A stretch of 64,000 bases of DNA from Magnetospirillum sp. 15-1 (lineage in GTDB: Bacteria > Pseudomonadota > Alphaproteobacteria > Rhodospirillales > Magnetospirillaceae). The translations under genes were made by a program, and so were the position numbers. Under the pieces are notes generated by a model. The model was not told the DNA's origin. It did not search any database and saw nothing but the letters and a program-made list of their open reading frames with translations. Below, piece after piece: positions 18,980 to 26,434 of this stretch. Where the stretch lies: NCBI RefSeq assembly GCF_900184795.1, contig NZ_FXXN01000028.1, forward strand, positions 714,632 through 778,631, in the 5' to 3' direction. The first letter of the stretch is position 1. Every line of letters begins with the position of its first letter.

Positions 18980-20008
18980 CTATTGCCCCGGCCGCCCGGC
19001 GAGGATTTCGGCGGCCATCTCCGGGGAGAGGGAAAAACCGAACACGTCGCGGTAGAAGGCGGCCACCTCGTCGGTCATGTGGATATCGCCGAACAGGTCG
19101 GGGCGGATCACCGTCGCCGCCCACAGCACGGTCAGCGGCTGCTCTGCGGTGCGGTTGCCCCACAGATGCGCGCCCATGGGCACCGCGTGGACCCGGCGAT
19201 GGCGGATTGCGGCCAGCCCGGAGAAACGGGGATCGGCATAGGCTTCGGCCACTTCGGCCGGAGACGAGACGATCAGTACCTCGGGGTTCCAGGCCAGCAA
19301 TTGCTCCAACGAGAAGGTCAGGCTCTCGGCCGTGCGCCCGTCGTCGGTGACGCTGCGGCCTCCCGCCTGGGCGATCCACCATTCGGCGATCAGATGCGGC
19401 TGGGTCAGGCGCTTGAGGCTGGCGTACAGCACGCGGGGCCGTTCGGCCTCGGGCCGTCCGGCGAGCCGCTTCACCACCCGCGCCATCATGGCGTCGAAGA
19501 CCGCGTCATAGGTTCGGCCCGCCTCCGGCACGCCATAGAGGCGGGCCAGCAGGCCGATCACCGCCTTCACCTCCTCGGGCTGCCGCCATGACAGGTAGAG
19601 GGTGGCAAGGCCCACCCGTTCGGCCGCCTCCACCGTGCGCCGGTCCATGGTCAGGACCACTTCCGGCGCCAGGGCGATGATGCCTTCCAGCGAGGGGCCG
19701 CCCTCCGATCCCTGGATTACCGGGCGCGCCTCCAGTCCGGGGGCGAGCAGATACTGGTACTTCCAGCGCGCGCCGCCCAGGTTGGGCGGCAGGCCGTTGG
19801 CGATGGTGCCCTGTCCGCCGACGGCGAAGACCAGGCTGTTCAGTACCGGGACCGGCCCGATGGTGGCGACCCGCCGGACGGTGTCGGGCACCGTGACGGA
19901 CCGCCCCGCCATGTCCACCACGACCCGCTCCGCCATGGCGGGAAGGATCGGAAACACGGTGACGATCAACAGCAAGGCGAGGGCAGGCAGGCGGTAAGGA
20001 TTTCTCAT
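18980..20008 (-). CDS. Periplasmic metal/chelate-binding protein of the FecB/BtuF type
   Basis: 342 residues. A signal peptide (LALLLIVTVFPILPAMA) leads into VVVDMAGRSVTVPDTVRRVATIGPVPVLNSLVFAVGG, the standard opening of class III binding proteins. A second lobe contains LAWNPEVLIVSSPAEVAEAYADPRFSGLAAIRHRRVHAVP. The ligand is not readable. The gene is first in the minus-strand importer operon and faces the biosynthesis/receptor operon at 20225-26240, so both may answer to one regulator in the shared 216-base spacer. Confidence 0.9.
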   Translation of the reverse strand: MRNPYRLPALALLLIVTVFPILPAMAERVVVDMAGRSVTVPDTVRRVATIGPVPVLNSLVFAVGGQGTIANGLPPNLGGARWKYQYLLAPGLEARPVIQGSEGGPSLEGIIALAPEVVLTMDRRTVEAAERVGLATLYLSWRQPEEVKAVIGLLARLYGVPEAGRTYDAVFDAMMARVVKRLAGRPEAERPRVLYASLKRLTQPHLIAEWWIAQAGGRSVTDDGRTAESLTFSLEQLLAWNPEVLIVSSPAEVAEAYADPRFSGLAAIRHRRVHAVPMGAHLWGNRTAEQPLTVLWAATVIRPDLFGDIHMTDEVAAFYRDVFGFSLSPEMAAEILAGRPGQ

Positions 20009-20035
20009 CGCTATATTCCAATTGATATTTATATA

Positions 20036-20047
20036 TTCATCGATGAA
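20036..20047. promoter_or_regulatory. Palindrome TTCATCGATGAA upstream of the importer operon
   Basis: A perfect 12-base palindrome lies 28-39 bases upstream of the binding-protein start, in the AT-rich part of the divergent spacer. It is not a recognisable Fur box. It could be an operator for the importer operon; that is inferred from position only. Confidence 0.35.
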
Positions 20048-20151
20048 CTACCAATCGTTGGTGGTCTGCTGTCGTGTGTCCTGAGCGACTGCGTGATTAA
20101 TGCTTGACGATCCGCCAAACAGGTAGCTATGAGTCGACGTATACCACATCT

Positions 20152-20186
20152 ACATAACGAAGCCAAAGTGGCGCATTTCGTTGTAT
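20152..20186. promoter_or_regulatory. Spaced inverted repeat (AACGAA-N15-TTCGTT) before the radical SAM gene
   Basis: The arms AACGAA (20156-20161) and TTCGTT (20177-20182) are separated by 15 bases, with partial extension outward (ACAT.../...GTAT). The site ends 38 bases before the start codon. Widely spaced short arms like these recall NikR-type operators in layout, but the arm sequence differs from those I know. Its role is inferred. Confidence 0.35.
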
Positions 20187-20224
20187 CTGTTTGATTATAA
20201 AACATGTCGCGGAAGGGGCGTTTC

Positions 20225-21265
20225 ATGGAGTTTCAAGGCCTGATCGACGCATTGCGCCAGCCGGACCCGCCGAAGGAGGTGGCGCTGGAGGTGCTGCGGC
20301 GCTCGCGTGAGCCGGTTCTGGCCCTGCGGCTGTTTCAGGCCGCATCGGAAATCCGCGACCGGGTGCTGGGGCGGACCCTTTGGTGGTCGGCCGGCATCTC
20401 GGCGATGATGCCGTGCAAGATCGAACCGCGGTGCACCTACTGCACCTTCTTCACCGTCAAGTCGTTCCCCATGGAGGAACTGGTGGCCTCGGTGAAGGCG
20501 GTGGAGGCGATGGGCATCCGCCATCTTCATCTGTCGGGCGGCAGCTGCCTCGGCGGCTACGACAACGAGATGGCCGAGATGATCAACGCCATCCGCGACG
20601 CCTCGGACATGAACGTCGAGGTCAACCTCGGCCCGTCCTTCAGCCGCCAGGGCGTCCAGCGCTTCAAGCAGATGGGGGTGCGCAGCGTCACCAGCTCCCT
20701 GGAAGTGTTCAATCCCGAGGTCTTCGCCCGGGTGAAGCCCGGTGACAGCCTGGAGGCCAGGAAGCGCCTGATCGAGGTCTGTCAGGACGAGGGCATGTCG
20801 GTGCGCAGCATGATCCTGGTGGGCCTGGGCGAGAGCGAGGCCGACCGTATCGATCACCTGTACTGGCTGAAGCAGTTTCCGCGCCTGCGCCATCTGCGCT
20901 TCTCGCGCTTCATGCCCTATCCCGGCACCGAGGCGGTGGGGCAGCCCCGCTGCTCGCCGTGGGAGGTGTCCCGTCTGGTGGCGGTGGCCCGGCTGCTGAT
21001 GCCGTCGGTGGACCTGGGGCTGGCCGCCGGCAACAGCCACGAGGACATCCCGCTGTGGTACGCGGCCGGCGGCGGCAACCAGTTGCTGGGCGCCTCCATC
21101 TCGCTGCGCCAGGGCAAGACCAAGGCCAAGCCCCCGGCGGGCGAGGACGTGGTGCCGGTAACCGAACGCATCGAACTGGTCAGCCGCATGGGGCTGATCC
21201 GCCAGTTCGTCCAGGGGTTGGGCCGTGACATCGGCTCCGAGTTGCCGCCGGACGACTGGCATTGA
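20225..21265 (+). CDS. BioB/HmdB-like radical SAM enzyme with CX5CX2C cluster motif
   Basis: 346 residues from the ATG at 20225, which has AAGGGG 7 bases upstream; the in-frame ATG at 20204 has no ribosome-binding site. The [4Fe-4S]-binding cysteines are Cys64, Cys70 and Cys73 (CKIEPRCTYC), a CX5CX2C spacing in place of the usual CX3CX2C. That variant is known from HmdB, the radical SAM protein tied to the FeGP cofactor of [Fe]-hydrogenase. The rest is BioB-like: HLHLSGGSCLGG, VNLGPSF, SLEVFNPEVF, RSMILVGLGE, RFMPYPGTE. It starts a plus-strand operon with a TonB-dependent receptor, methyltransferase and DUF364 protein. I infer that it builds or modifies a metal-binding small molecule. No hydrogenase gene is present in the window. 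Confidence 0.85.
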   Translation: MEFQGLIDALRQPDPPKEVALEVLRRSREPVLALRLFQAASEIRDRVLGRTLWWSAGISAMMPCKIEPRCTYCTFFTVKSFPMEELVASVKAVEAMGIRHLHLSGGSCLGGYDNEMAEMINAIRDASDMNVEVNLGPSFSRQGVQRFKQMGVRSVTSSLEVFNPEVFARVKPGDSLEARKRLIEVCQDEGMSVRSMILVGLGESEADRIDHLYWLKQFPRLRHLRFSRFMPYPGTEAVGQPRCSPWEVSRLVAVARLLMPSVDLGLAAGNSHEDIPLWYAAGGGNQLLGASISLRQGKTKAKPPAGEDVVPVTERIELVSRMGLIRQFVQGLGRDIGSELPPDDWH

Positions 21266-21294
21266 CAAAAAAGCTGATCGAGAGGGGAACTGTG

Positions 21295-23529
21295 ATGAAG
21301 ACGTCGGTATTTGCCTTGAGCCTGCTGGGCGGTGTGTCCGTCGCCGCCATAGCCGTCGCCCAGGAAGCCCACCAGCTTGACCCGGTCAGCGTGTCGGGGA
21401 GCGAGGTCGGGGGGGCCCTGGTGGTTTCCGACCCGCAGCCGACGCCCAAGAGCAGCGTCACCAAGGCGGGTATCGATCTGCTGGGCGGACCGGCCCAGAC
21501 CAGCATTTACAAGCCGTTCGACCTGATGCCGTCGGTGATGGCCGAAAGTCCCGACCCCTTCGGCCTCAGCCCGACCCGCAACATCAACATCCGCGGCAAG
21601 AGCAATTTCCACCTCAGTTCCAACGTGGAAGGGCTGCCGCTTACCGGCATCGTCGGCGGCGCCGACCTGTTCGATCTGGAAAACGTCGAGCAGATGGACA
21701 TCTATCGCGGCGGCGCGCCGGCGGGTCAGACGCTGGGCATTTCCAACGCCGGCGGCGGTATCGACCAGCGGCTGCTGCGCGCCCAGGACAAGTTCGGCGT
21801 CCAGGCCAAGCAGGCCTACGGTTCGTATGATTTCCGCAAGTCCTTCGCCCGTCTGGATACCGGCGCGCTGCCCGAGACCGATACGCGGGCCTTCATTTCG
21901 TTCTCCAGCACGGCCAACGACAAGTGGAAGGGCTCGGGCGACCAGGACCGCATCAACACCATGCTGGGGGTCAGCCAGGAGTTGGGCGAGCGGGTCAAGG
22001 TCGATCTGGCGGCGGTCTACAACAAATATTCCGCCAATACCTACCGCTCGCTGAGCTACGCCCAGACCAAGAACCTGAAGGGCAATTACCGCTACGACTA
22101 CAACACCACCCTGACCGGCACCAACGCCACCGACGTCAACTACTTCGACTTCAACCGCTCCCAGTACGAGAACTACGCCACCCTGGCCACCGTCGACGTC
22201 ACCCTGGCCGCCAACCACCACCTGCTGTTCAAGCCCTATTACTGGAACAGCAACGGCGTTACCTATGGCCAGACCAGCTCTGGCGGCGCCGGGGTGCAGG
22301 TTTGGCACCAGCAGAACGACAATCTGGGTGGCGTCTTCGAATACAACGGCAATTTCAGCACCGGCACCCAGTTGTCGGTGGGCCATTGGGTGCAGCAGAT
22401 GGCCGCGCCGCCGCCGCCCACCGATCAGAAGAAGTATACCGTCACCGCCAATGGCGGCCTCAATTTCGCCAACTGGATGACCCTGGCCAAGATCGATCCG
22501 TTCATCGTCAACAGCCCCTATGTCCAGGCCACCCAGGCCATCGGCAAGACCACGATCAGCGGCGGCCTGCGCTACATGATCCTGGGGGCGCCCAGCATGC
22601 AGTACTACAACACCGCCGGGCTTCCCAACGTCTCCTACGACCAGATCTGGGGCTACAATCCCACCCCCTATGCCGACGCGGCGGTGAGGGCCAAGGATTA
22701 CGCCGAACTGCTGCCCAATATCGGCCTCCGCCACGAGATTTCGCCGGAATGGAGCGCCAGCGCCTCCTACGCGCGGAAGTTCGGCCGTCCCGACTGGGGA
22801 CCGCAGGCGAGCAACTACATCAACAACCGCGTCGCCTTCCAGGCCAAGGGTGTCAGCCTGCAGACCCTGGTGGACAAGGTGAAGCCCGAACTGTCCGACG
22901 CCTTCGACGTCAGCGCGCGCTACAGCGCCGGCGGCCTGACCGTGGTGCCCACCCTGTTCTTCGCCAAGAACCAGAACCGACAGGTCAAGGTGGTGGATCC
23001 CGCCATCTCCAACCTGTCCTACTACCAGGGCAACGCCGAGACCACCCAGTACGGTGCCGAGCTCGAGGTGTCCTACGAGGTCAGCAACACCCTGACGGTG
23101 TTCGCCTCGGCTACCCAGGCGTCCGAGACCTATGATGCCGATACCCCGACTCTTTCCGGCGGCGCCATCGCCGGCACCAAGGGCCGTCAGGTTCCCAACG
23201 CGCCGCAGACCATGGTCAAGGGCGGGCTGACCTACCGCTGGGCCGACCTGTCGGTCTCGCCGGTGGTCCGCTATATCGGCGACCGCTTCGGCGATTCCTC
23301 CGCTCTCGAGCGGGCCAAGGGCTACACCGTCGCCGACTTCTTCGCCGGCTACGACCTGGGCAAGGAGGTGGGGCTCAGCAGCCTCAGCGCCGGGCTGAGT
23401 GTCCTCAACGTTCTCAACCGCCGCTATGTGGCCGAGGTGGCGCCCAACGACACCGATCTCAGCAGCGGCGCCAGCTATTACGTCGGCGCGCCGCGCACCA
23501 TCGTCGGCACCGTATCCGTGAAGTTCTGA
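21295..23529 (+). CDS. TonB-dependent outer-membrane receptor
   Basis: 744 residues from the ATG at 21295 (GAGAGGGGAAC upstream). A signal peptide (FALSLLGGVSVAAIAVAQ) is followed by a TonB-box-like DPVSVSG. The plug domain carries TRNINIRGKSNF and LFDLENVEQMDIYRGGAPAGQTLG, and a long barrel ends in RTIVGTVSVKF with a terminal Phe. It imports a ligand across the outer membrane using TonB energy (tonB at 25461). The FecBCD-like importer across the divergent spacer is the natural inner-membrane partner. The plug shows no motif that identifies haem, cobalamin or a known siderophore. Confidence 0.93.
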   Translation: MKTSVFALSLLGGVSVAAIAVAQEAHQLDPVSVSGSEVGGALVVSDPQPTPKSSVTKAGIDLLGGPAQTSIYKPFDLMPSVMAESPDPFGLSPTRNINIRGKSNFHLSSNVEGLPLTGIVGGADLFDLENVEQMDIYRGGAPAGQTLGISNAGGGIDQRLLRAQDKFGVQAKQAYGSYDFRKSFARLDTGALPETDTRAFISFSSTANDKWKGSGDQDRINTMLGVSQELGERVKVDLAAVYNKYSANTYRSLSYAQTKNLKGNYRYDYNTTLTGTNATDVNYFDFNRSQYENYATLATVDVTLAANHHLLFKPYYWNSNGVTYGQTSSGGAGVQVWHQQNDNLGGVFEYNGNFSTGTQLSVGHWVQQMAAPPPPTDQKKYTVTANGGLNFANWMTLAKIDPFIVNSPYVQATQAIGKTTISGGLRYMILGAPSMQYYNTAGLPNVSYDQIWGYNPTPYADAAVRAKDYAELLPNIGLRHEISPEWSASASYARKFGRPDWGPQASNYINNRVAFQAKGVSLQTLVDKVKPELSDAFDVSARYSAGGLTVVPTLFFAKNQNRQVKVVDPAISNLSYYQGNAETTQYGAELEVSYEVSNTLTVFASATQASETYDADTPTLSGGAIAGTKGRQVPNAPQTMVKGGLTYRWADLSVSPVVRYIGDRFGDSSALERAKGYTVADFFAGYDLGKEVGLSSLSAGLSVLNVLNRRYVAEVAPNDTDLSSGASYYVGAPRTIVGTVSVKF

Positions 23530-23543
23530 GCAGGGAGGAGAGC

Positions 23544-24620
23544 ATGACCAGCATGTTCGGGCGATTGGCCGATCTGACGCCGCCCAGGGGGATCGACGCC
23601 GTCAACGCCGTCACCGACGGGTACAAAGCCTATCAGGCCCTGTGCACCGCCATCGACGTCGGCCTTTTTCCCTGGCTGGCGGCCAAAGGTCCCTCCGACC
23701 GCAAGACCATCCTGGCGGCGCTGGGCATGAAGGGCATGTACATGAGTTCATTCCTGCAGACGCTGGTGGACGCCCGGCTGCTGGACCTGAACGGTGACCG
23801 CTACGCCCTCACCCAGGCGGCGCGGGATTGCCTGTTGCCCGGCGACCGCTGGTATCAGGGCGATACCGTGGTCGCCCTGAAGGGGGCCTACTCGCCGTGG
23901 GGCGATCTGACCGCCCTGCTGTGCGAGGAGCCGCCCGCCCCGGACCAGCCCGGCGCCGTCCGGGTGCAGCGCCTTCGGGCCGAGCAACTGCTGCGCGGCG
24001 AGGTGCAGGCCGTGGCCCGCACCCTGCTGGGCTATGTCGATGCCCAGACCGCCGACAGCCTGCTGGACCTGGGCGGCAATTCCGGGATGTTCGCCATAGC
24101 GCTCTGCCAGTTGAACCGTGATCTGTCGGCCACGGTGCTGGCCGGGCCGGGCGAGCTGGAACTGGCCCGCTCCCTGGTGGCCGAGCACGGCATGGAGGCG
24201 AGAATCGCCGTTCTGCCCGGCCATCCGCTGGAAAGCGATTTGGGGCTGGGCCACGACATCGTATTGGCCGCCCACGCCCTCTACGGCGTGCGGCAACAGG
24301 TGGCCGACGTATTCCGCCGTGCCGCCCTGGCGCTACGGCCCGGCGGTCTTCTGGTCTCGTGCCACTGGTTCTGCCGCGAGGGCTGCGAGCCGTCGTCGTC
24401 GGGCCTGCGCGACATGGACAAGTGCGTGACGGCGGGCGGGCATCCCCTCTGTCATGTGGAGCGGTTCGGCGGACTGATGCTCGAGGCGGGATTCGACGGG
24501 CTGACCCAACTGGATTTCCAGGGGCCGTACGGTCTGGGCAAGCTGCACATCGGGACCCTCTTGGGCGCGGCGCCCGGCGAGAAAGCCGGCGGGACGGCTG
24601 GCCGTGGCTGTGGCTGCTGA
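23544..24620 (+). CDS. SAM-dependent methyltransferase (plant-type O-methyltransferase fold)
   Basis: 358 residues. The N-terminal ~110 look like a dimerising winged-helix domain (AYQALCTAIDVGLFPWLAAKGPSDRKTILAALGM), as in O-methyltransferase family 2. The Rossmann part has motif I DLGGNSGMFAIAL (about residue 174) and a post-motif ALRPGGLLVS. The segment after it is unusually Cys/His-rich (SCHWFCREGCEP, DMDKCVTAGGHPLCHVERF), which could bind metal or iron-sulfur. It lies 14 bases after the receptor gene and overlaps the next. It probably methylates an intermediate or metal ligand made with the radical SAM enzyme; no substrate can be named. Confidence 0.8.
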   Translation: MTSMFGRLADLTPPRGIDAVNAVTDGYKAYQALCTAIDVGLFPWLAAKGPSDRKTILAALGMKGMYMSSFLQTLVDARLLDLNGDRYALTQAARDCLLPGDRWYQGDTVVALKGAYSPWGDLTALLCEEPPAPDQPGAVRVQRLRAEQLLRGEVQAVARTLLGYVDAQTADSLLDLGGNSGMFAIALCQLNRDLSATVLAGPGELELARSLVAEHGMEARIAVLPGHPLESDLGLGHDIVLAAHALYGVRQQVADVFRRAALALRPGGLLVSCHWFCREGCEPSSSGLRDMDKCVTAGGHPLCHVERFGGLMLEAGFDGLTQLDFQGPYGLGKLHIGTLLGAAPGEKAGGTAGRGCGC

Positions 24621-25449
24621 TTTCGAGCCCGGCGCCATCCTGCGCGATACCGCCGGGGAAATCCGGCGGGTGCTGGGCGGGGATTGCGGTGGGCTGGTGG
24701 TGGAACAGGCCGTCCTCGGCCTGTTCTTCACCGGAGTGATGCTGTCCAACGGGCGGGGCGGCATCTGCGCCACCCCCATCAAATCCATCCCCGAGGCGGT
24801 ATGCTGCCCCAGCTCGATTCAGGCCATGCCCATGCCGGGAAAGCTGCGCGGGCGGCCGGTGGCGGCCTTCCTGGACGATCTCGGCCCGGCCAATTCCCTG
24901 CGCCGGGCACTGTCCATCGCCGTGCTGTCGGCCCTGTCGGCGACGGTGATGGACGGCGGCGGCGGCGTGGTCGAGACGGTGCGCGGCGTGGACGGCCTGG
25001 ATGAAGCCAGGATCGCCAAGGGCGACAACGTGGTGCTGGTCGGTGCCCTGGGACCGATGATCAAGGCTTTGAAGGCGCGCGGCGGGCCGTTCCGCATCCT
25101 GGAAAAGGACCCGGCGACGCTTCGGCCCGACGAGATGGCCTTCTACGCCCCGGCCGAGGACGCTCCCATCGAGGTGCCCCGGGCCGACGTGCTGGTCACC
25201 ACCGGAACGACGCTGATCAACGATACGCTGGAGGGGCTGCTGGCCCTGGTCCGTCCCGGCGCCGAGGTGGTGGTGGTCGGCCCCACCGCCAGCCTGCTGC
25301 CCGAGGCGTTCTTCCTCCGGGGCGTGCGGGTGCTGGGCGGGGTGCGGGTGACCGACCCGAAGCGCCTGCTTCACATGCTGGCCGAGGGGGGCTCCGGCTA
25401 TCACATTTTTGGCCGCGCCGCCGAGCGGGTCGTCATGAACAGCCACTAG
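24604..25449 (+). CDS. DUF364 (putative heavy-metal chelation domain) protein
   Basis: 281 residues from a GTG at 24604 that overlaps the methyltransferase gene by 17 bases. The N-terminal part has the DUF4213-like shape (GVMLSNGRGGICATP, ending in a SIAVLSALSATVM helix). The C-terminal half is DUF364: VVLVGALGPMIKALKARGG, RILEKDPATL, ADVLVTTGTTLINDTLEGLL, VVVVGPTASLLPEAFFLRGVRVLGGVRV. This family is labelled a heavy-metal chelation domain from a structural-genomics structure and often sits with ABC metal importers; its chemistry is unknown. Here it is in one operon with radical SAM, methyltransferase and TonB-dependent uptake genes. Confidence 0.85.
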   Translation: MAVAADFEPGAILRDTAGEIRRVLGGDCGGLVVEQAVLGLFFTGVMLSNGRGGICATPIKSIPEAVCCPSSIQAMPMPGKLRGRPVAAFLDDLGPANSLRRALSIAVLSALSATVMDGGGGVVETVRGVDGLDEARIAKGDNVVLVGALGPMIKALKARGGPFRILEKDPATLRPDEMAFYAPAEDAPIEVPRADVLVTTGTTLINDTLEGLLALVRPGAEVVVVGPTASLLPEAFFLRGVRVLGGVRVTDPKRLLHMLAEGGSGYHIFGRAAERVVMNSH

Positions 25450-25460
25450 GAGTCGCGGCC

Positions 25461-26240
25461 ATGCTGGCGCCGGACACCTTTTCCATGGTCCTGGCCGGCT
25501 GGTGCCGGGATGACGAGCCTGGACCTCCGGGGCGGGCGGGGCGGACTTCCGTCGCCTGGACCTTGCCGGTATCGGTGGCGCTGCATGCCGGCATCCTGCT
25601 CGCCCTGGTCTGGACGGCCGATCACCTCCAGTCGCCGCCGCCGCCGCCCAAGCCGCTGCCGGTGGAGATCATTACCTTGGCCCCGCCCAGGCCCGAACCC
25701 AAGGTTTCGCCGCCGGCCGAGGCGGTCAAGGACCCCGGACCCCCGCCGCCCCAGCCGGCGCCGCAGGCGAGGCCGGTTCCGTCGCCCCGGCCGTCTCCGG
25801 CGCGCCATATGCCGGAGGCCCGGCCCGTGGCCGCTTCCGCCGTGTCTTCCCCGCTCGCCGCGCCGGTCGAAGTTGGAGCGTCGGCCGCCGAGGCATCGGT
25901 TCCTTCCACCCGCCCGGTCTCCACTCCGCCCGCCACCGCCTCGGCCGACGAGGTGGGGCTCTATCTCGCCGAGGTGCGGCGCAAGCTTCAGGCCCATCTG
26001 GATTATCCCTTCGCCGCCCGACGCATGAAACTGGGGGGCATCGTCCATATCCGGCTGCGCGTGGCGACCGATGGAGTGGTGGAGGAGCGTTCCATGACGG
26101 TGACCGCCAGCAGCGGCGCCGAAATCCTCGACGAAGCGGGCCTTGCCACCATCCGCCGGGCCTCGCCCTTTCCGCCGCCTCCCGGCGGCCGTGCCCTGGT
26201 CATCAACGTGCCGGTGGTCTTCGAATTGCGGCGGGGCTAG
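25461..26240 (+). CDS. tonB: TonB energy-transducer protein
   Basis: 259 residues. One N-terminal membrane anchor (VALHAGILLALVWTADHL, about 36-53) is followed by a periplasm-spanning Pro-rich region (PPPPPKPLPVEIITLAPPRPEP) to about residue 160 and the C-terminal TonB fold (VGLYLAEVRRKLQAHLDYPFAARRMKLGGIVHIRLRV, then AGLATIRRASPFPPPP). It couples the inner-membrane proton gradient to the receptor at 21295. No exbB/exbD genes are in the window, so it must share an ExbBD motor encoded elsewhere. It closes the plus-strand metal-uptake operon. Confidence 0.93.
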   Translation: MLAPDTFSMVLAGWCRDDEPGPPGRAGRTSVAWTLPVSVALHAGILLALVWTADHLQSPPPPPKPLPVEIITLAPPRPEPKVSPPAEAVKDPGPPPPQPAPQARPVPSPRPSPARHMPEARPVAASAVSSPLAAPVEVGASAAEASVPSTRPVSTPPATASADEVGLYLAEVRRKLQAHLDYPFAARRMKLGGIVHIRLRVATDGVVEERSMTVTASSGAEILDEAGLATIRRASPFPPPPGGRALVINVPVVFELRRG

Positions 26241-26434
26241 GCGGCCCAGGGCCGAATTGCCGGATGTTCGAAGTTAGCGATCAATATCGCAGCAAATGAT
26301 AACAATTGCTCCGAGCAGATTCGCTATCCTGCCCCGGAATCCGCCCCGTCCCGTCTCTCGGGCGGGCAGGCGGAACACCCGGCGCCGAGGCCGTAGAGCC
26401 TGTCAATGAATGGCGCGGGACGGGAGGAAGCAAC

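Noticed and set aside
20009-20224. Cobalamin riboswitch in front of the receptor operon or a Fur box in the spacer
   Set aside because: I could not find the B12-box or a convincing Fur-type inverted repeat in the spacer.
20225-21265. Annotation as biotin synthase (BioB)
   Set aside because: The cluster motif spacing is CX5CX2C and no other biotin gene is nearby; the neighbours are metal-uptake genes.
20225-26240. A true [Fe]-hydrogenase cofactor pathway
   Set aside because: No Hmd or other hcg genes are visible, and the operon is built around TonB-dependent uptake.
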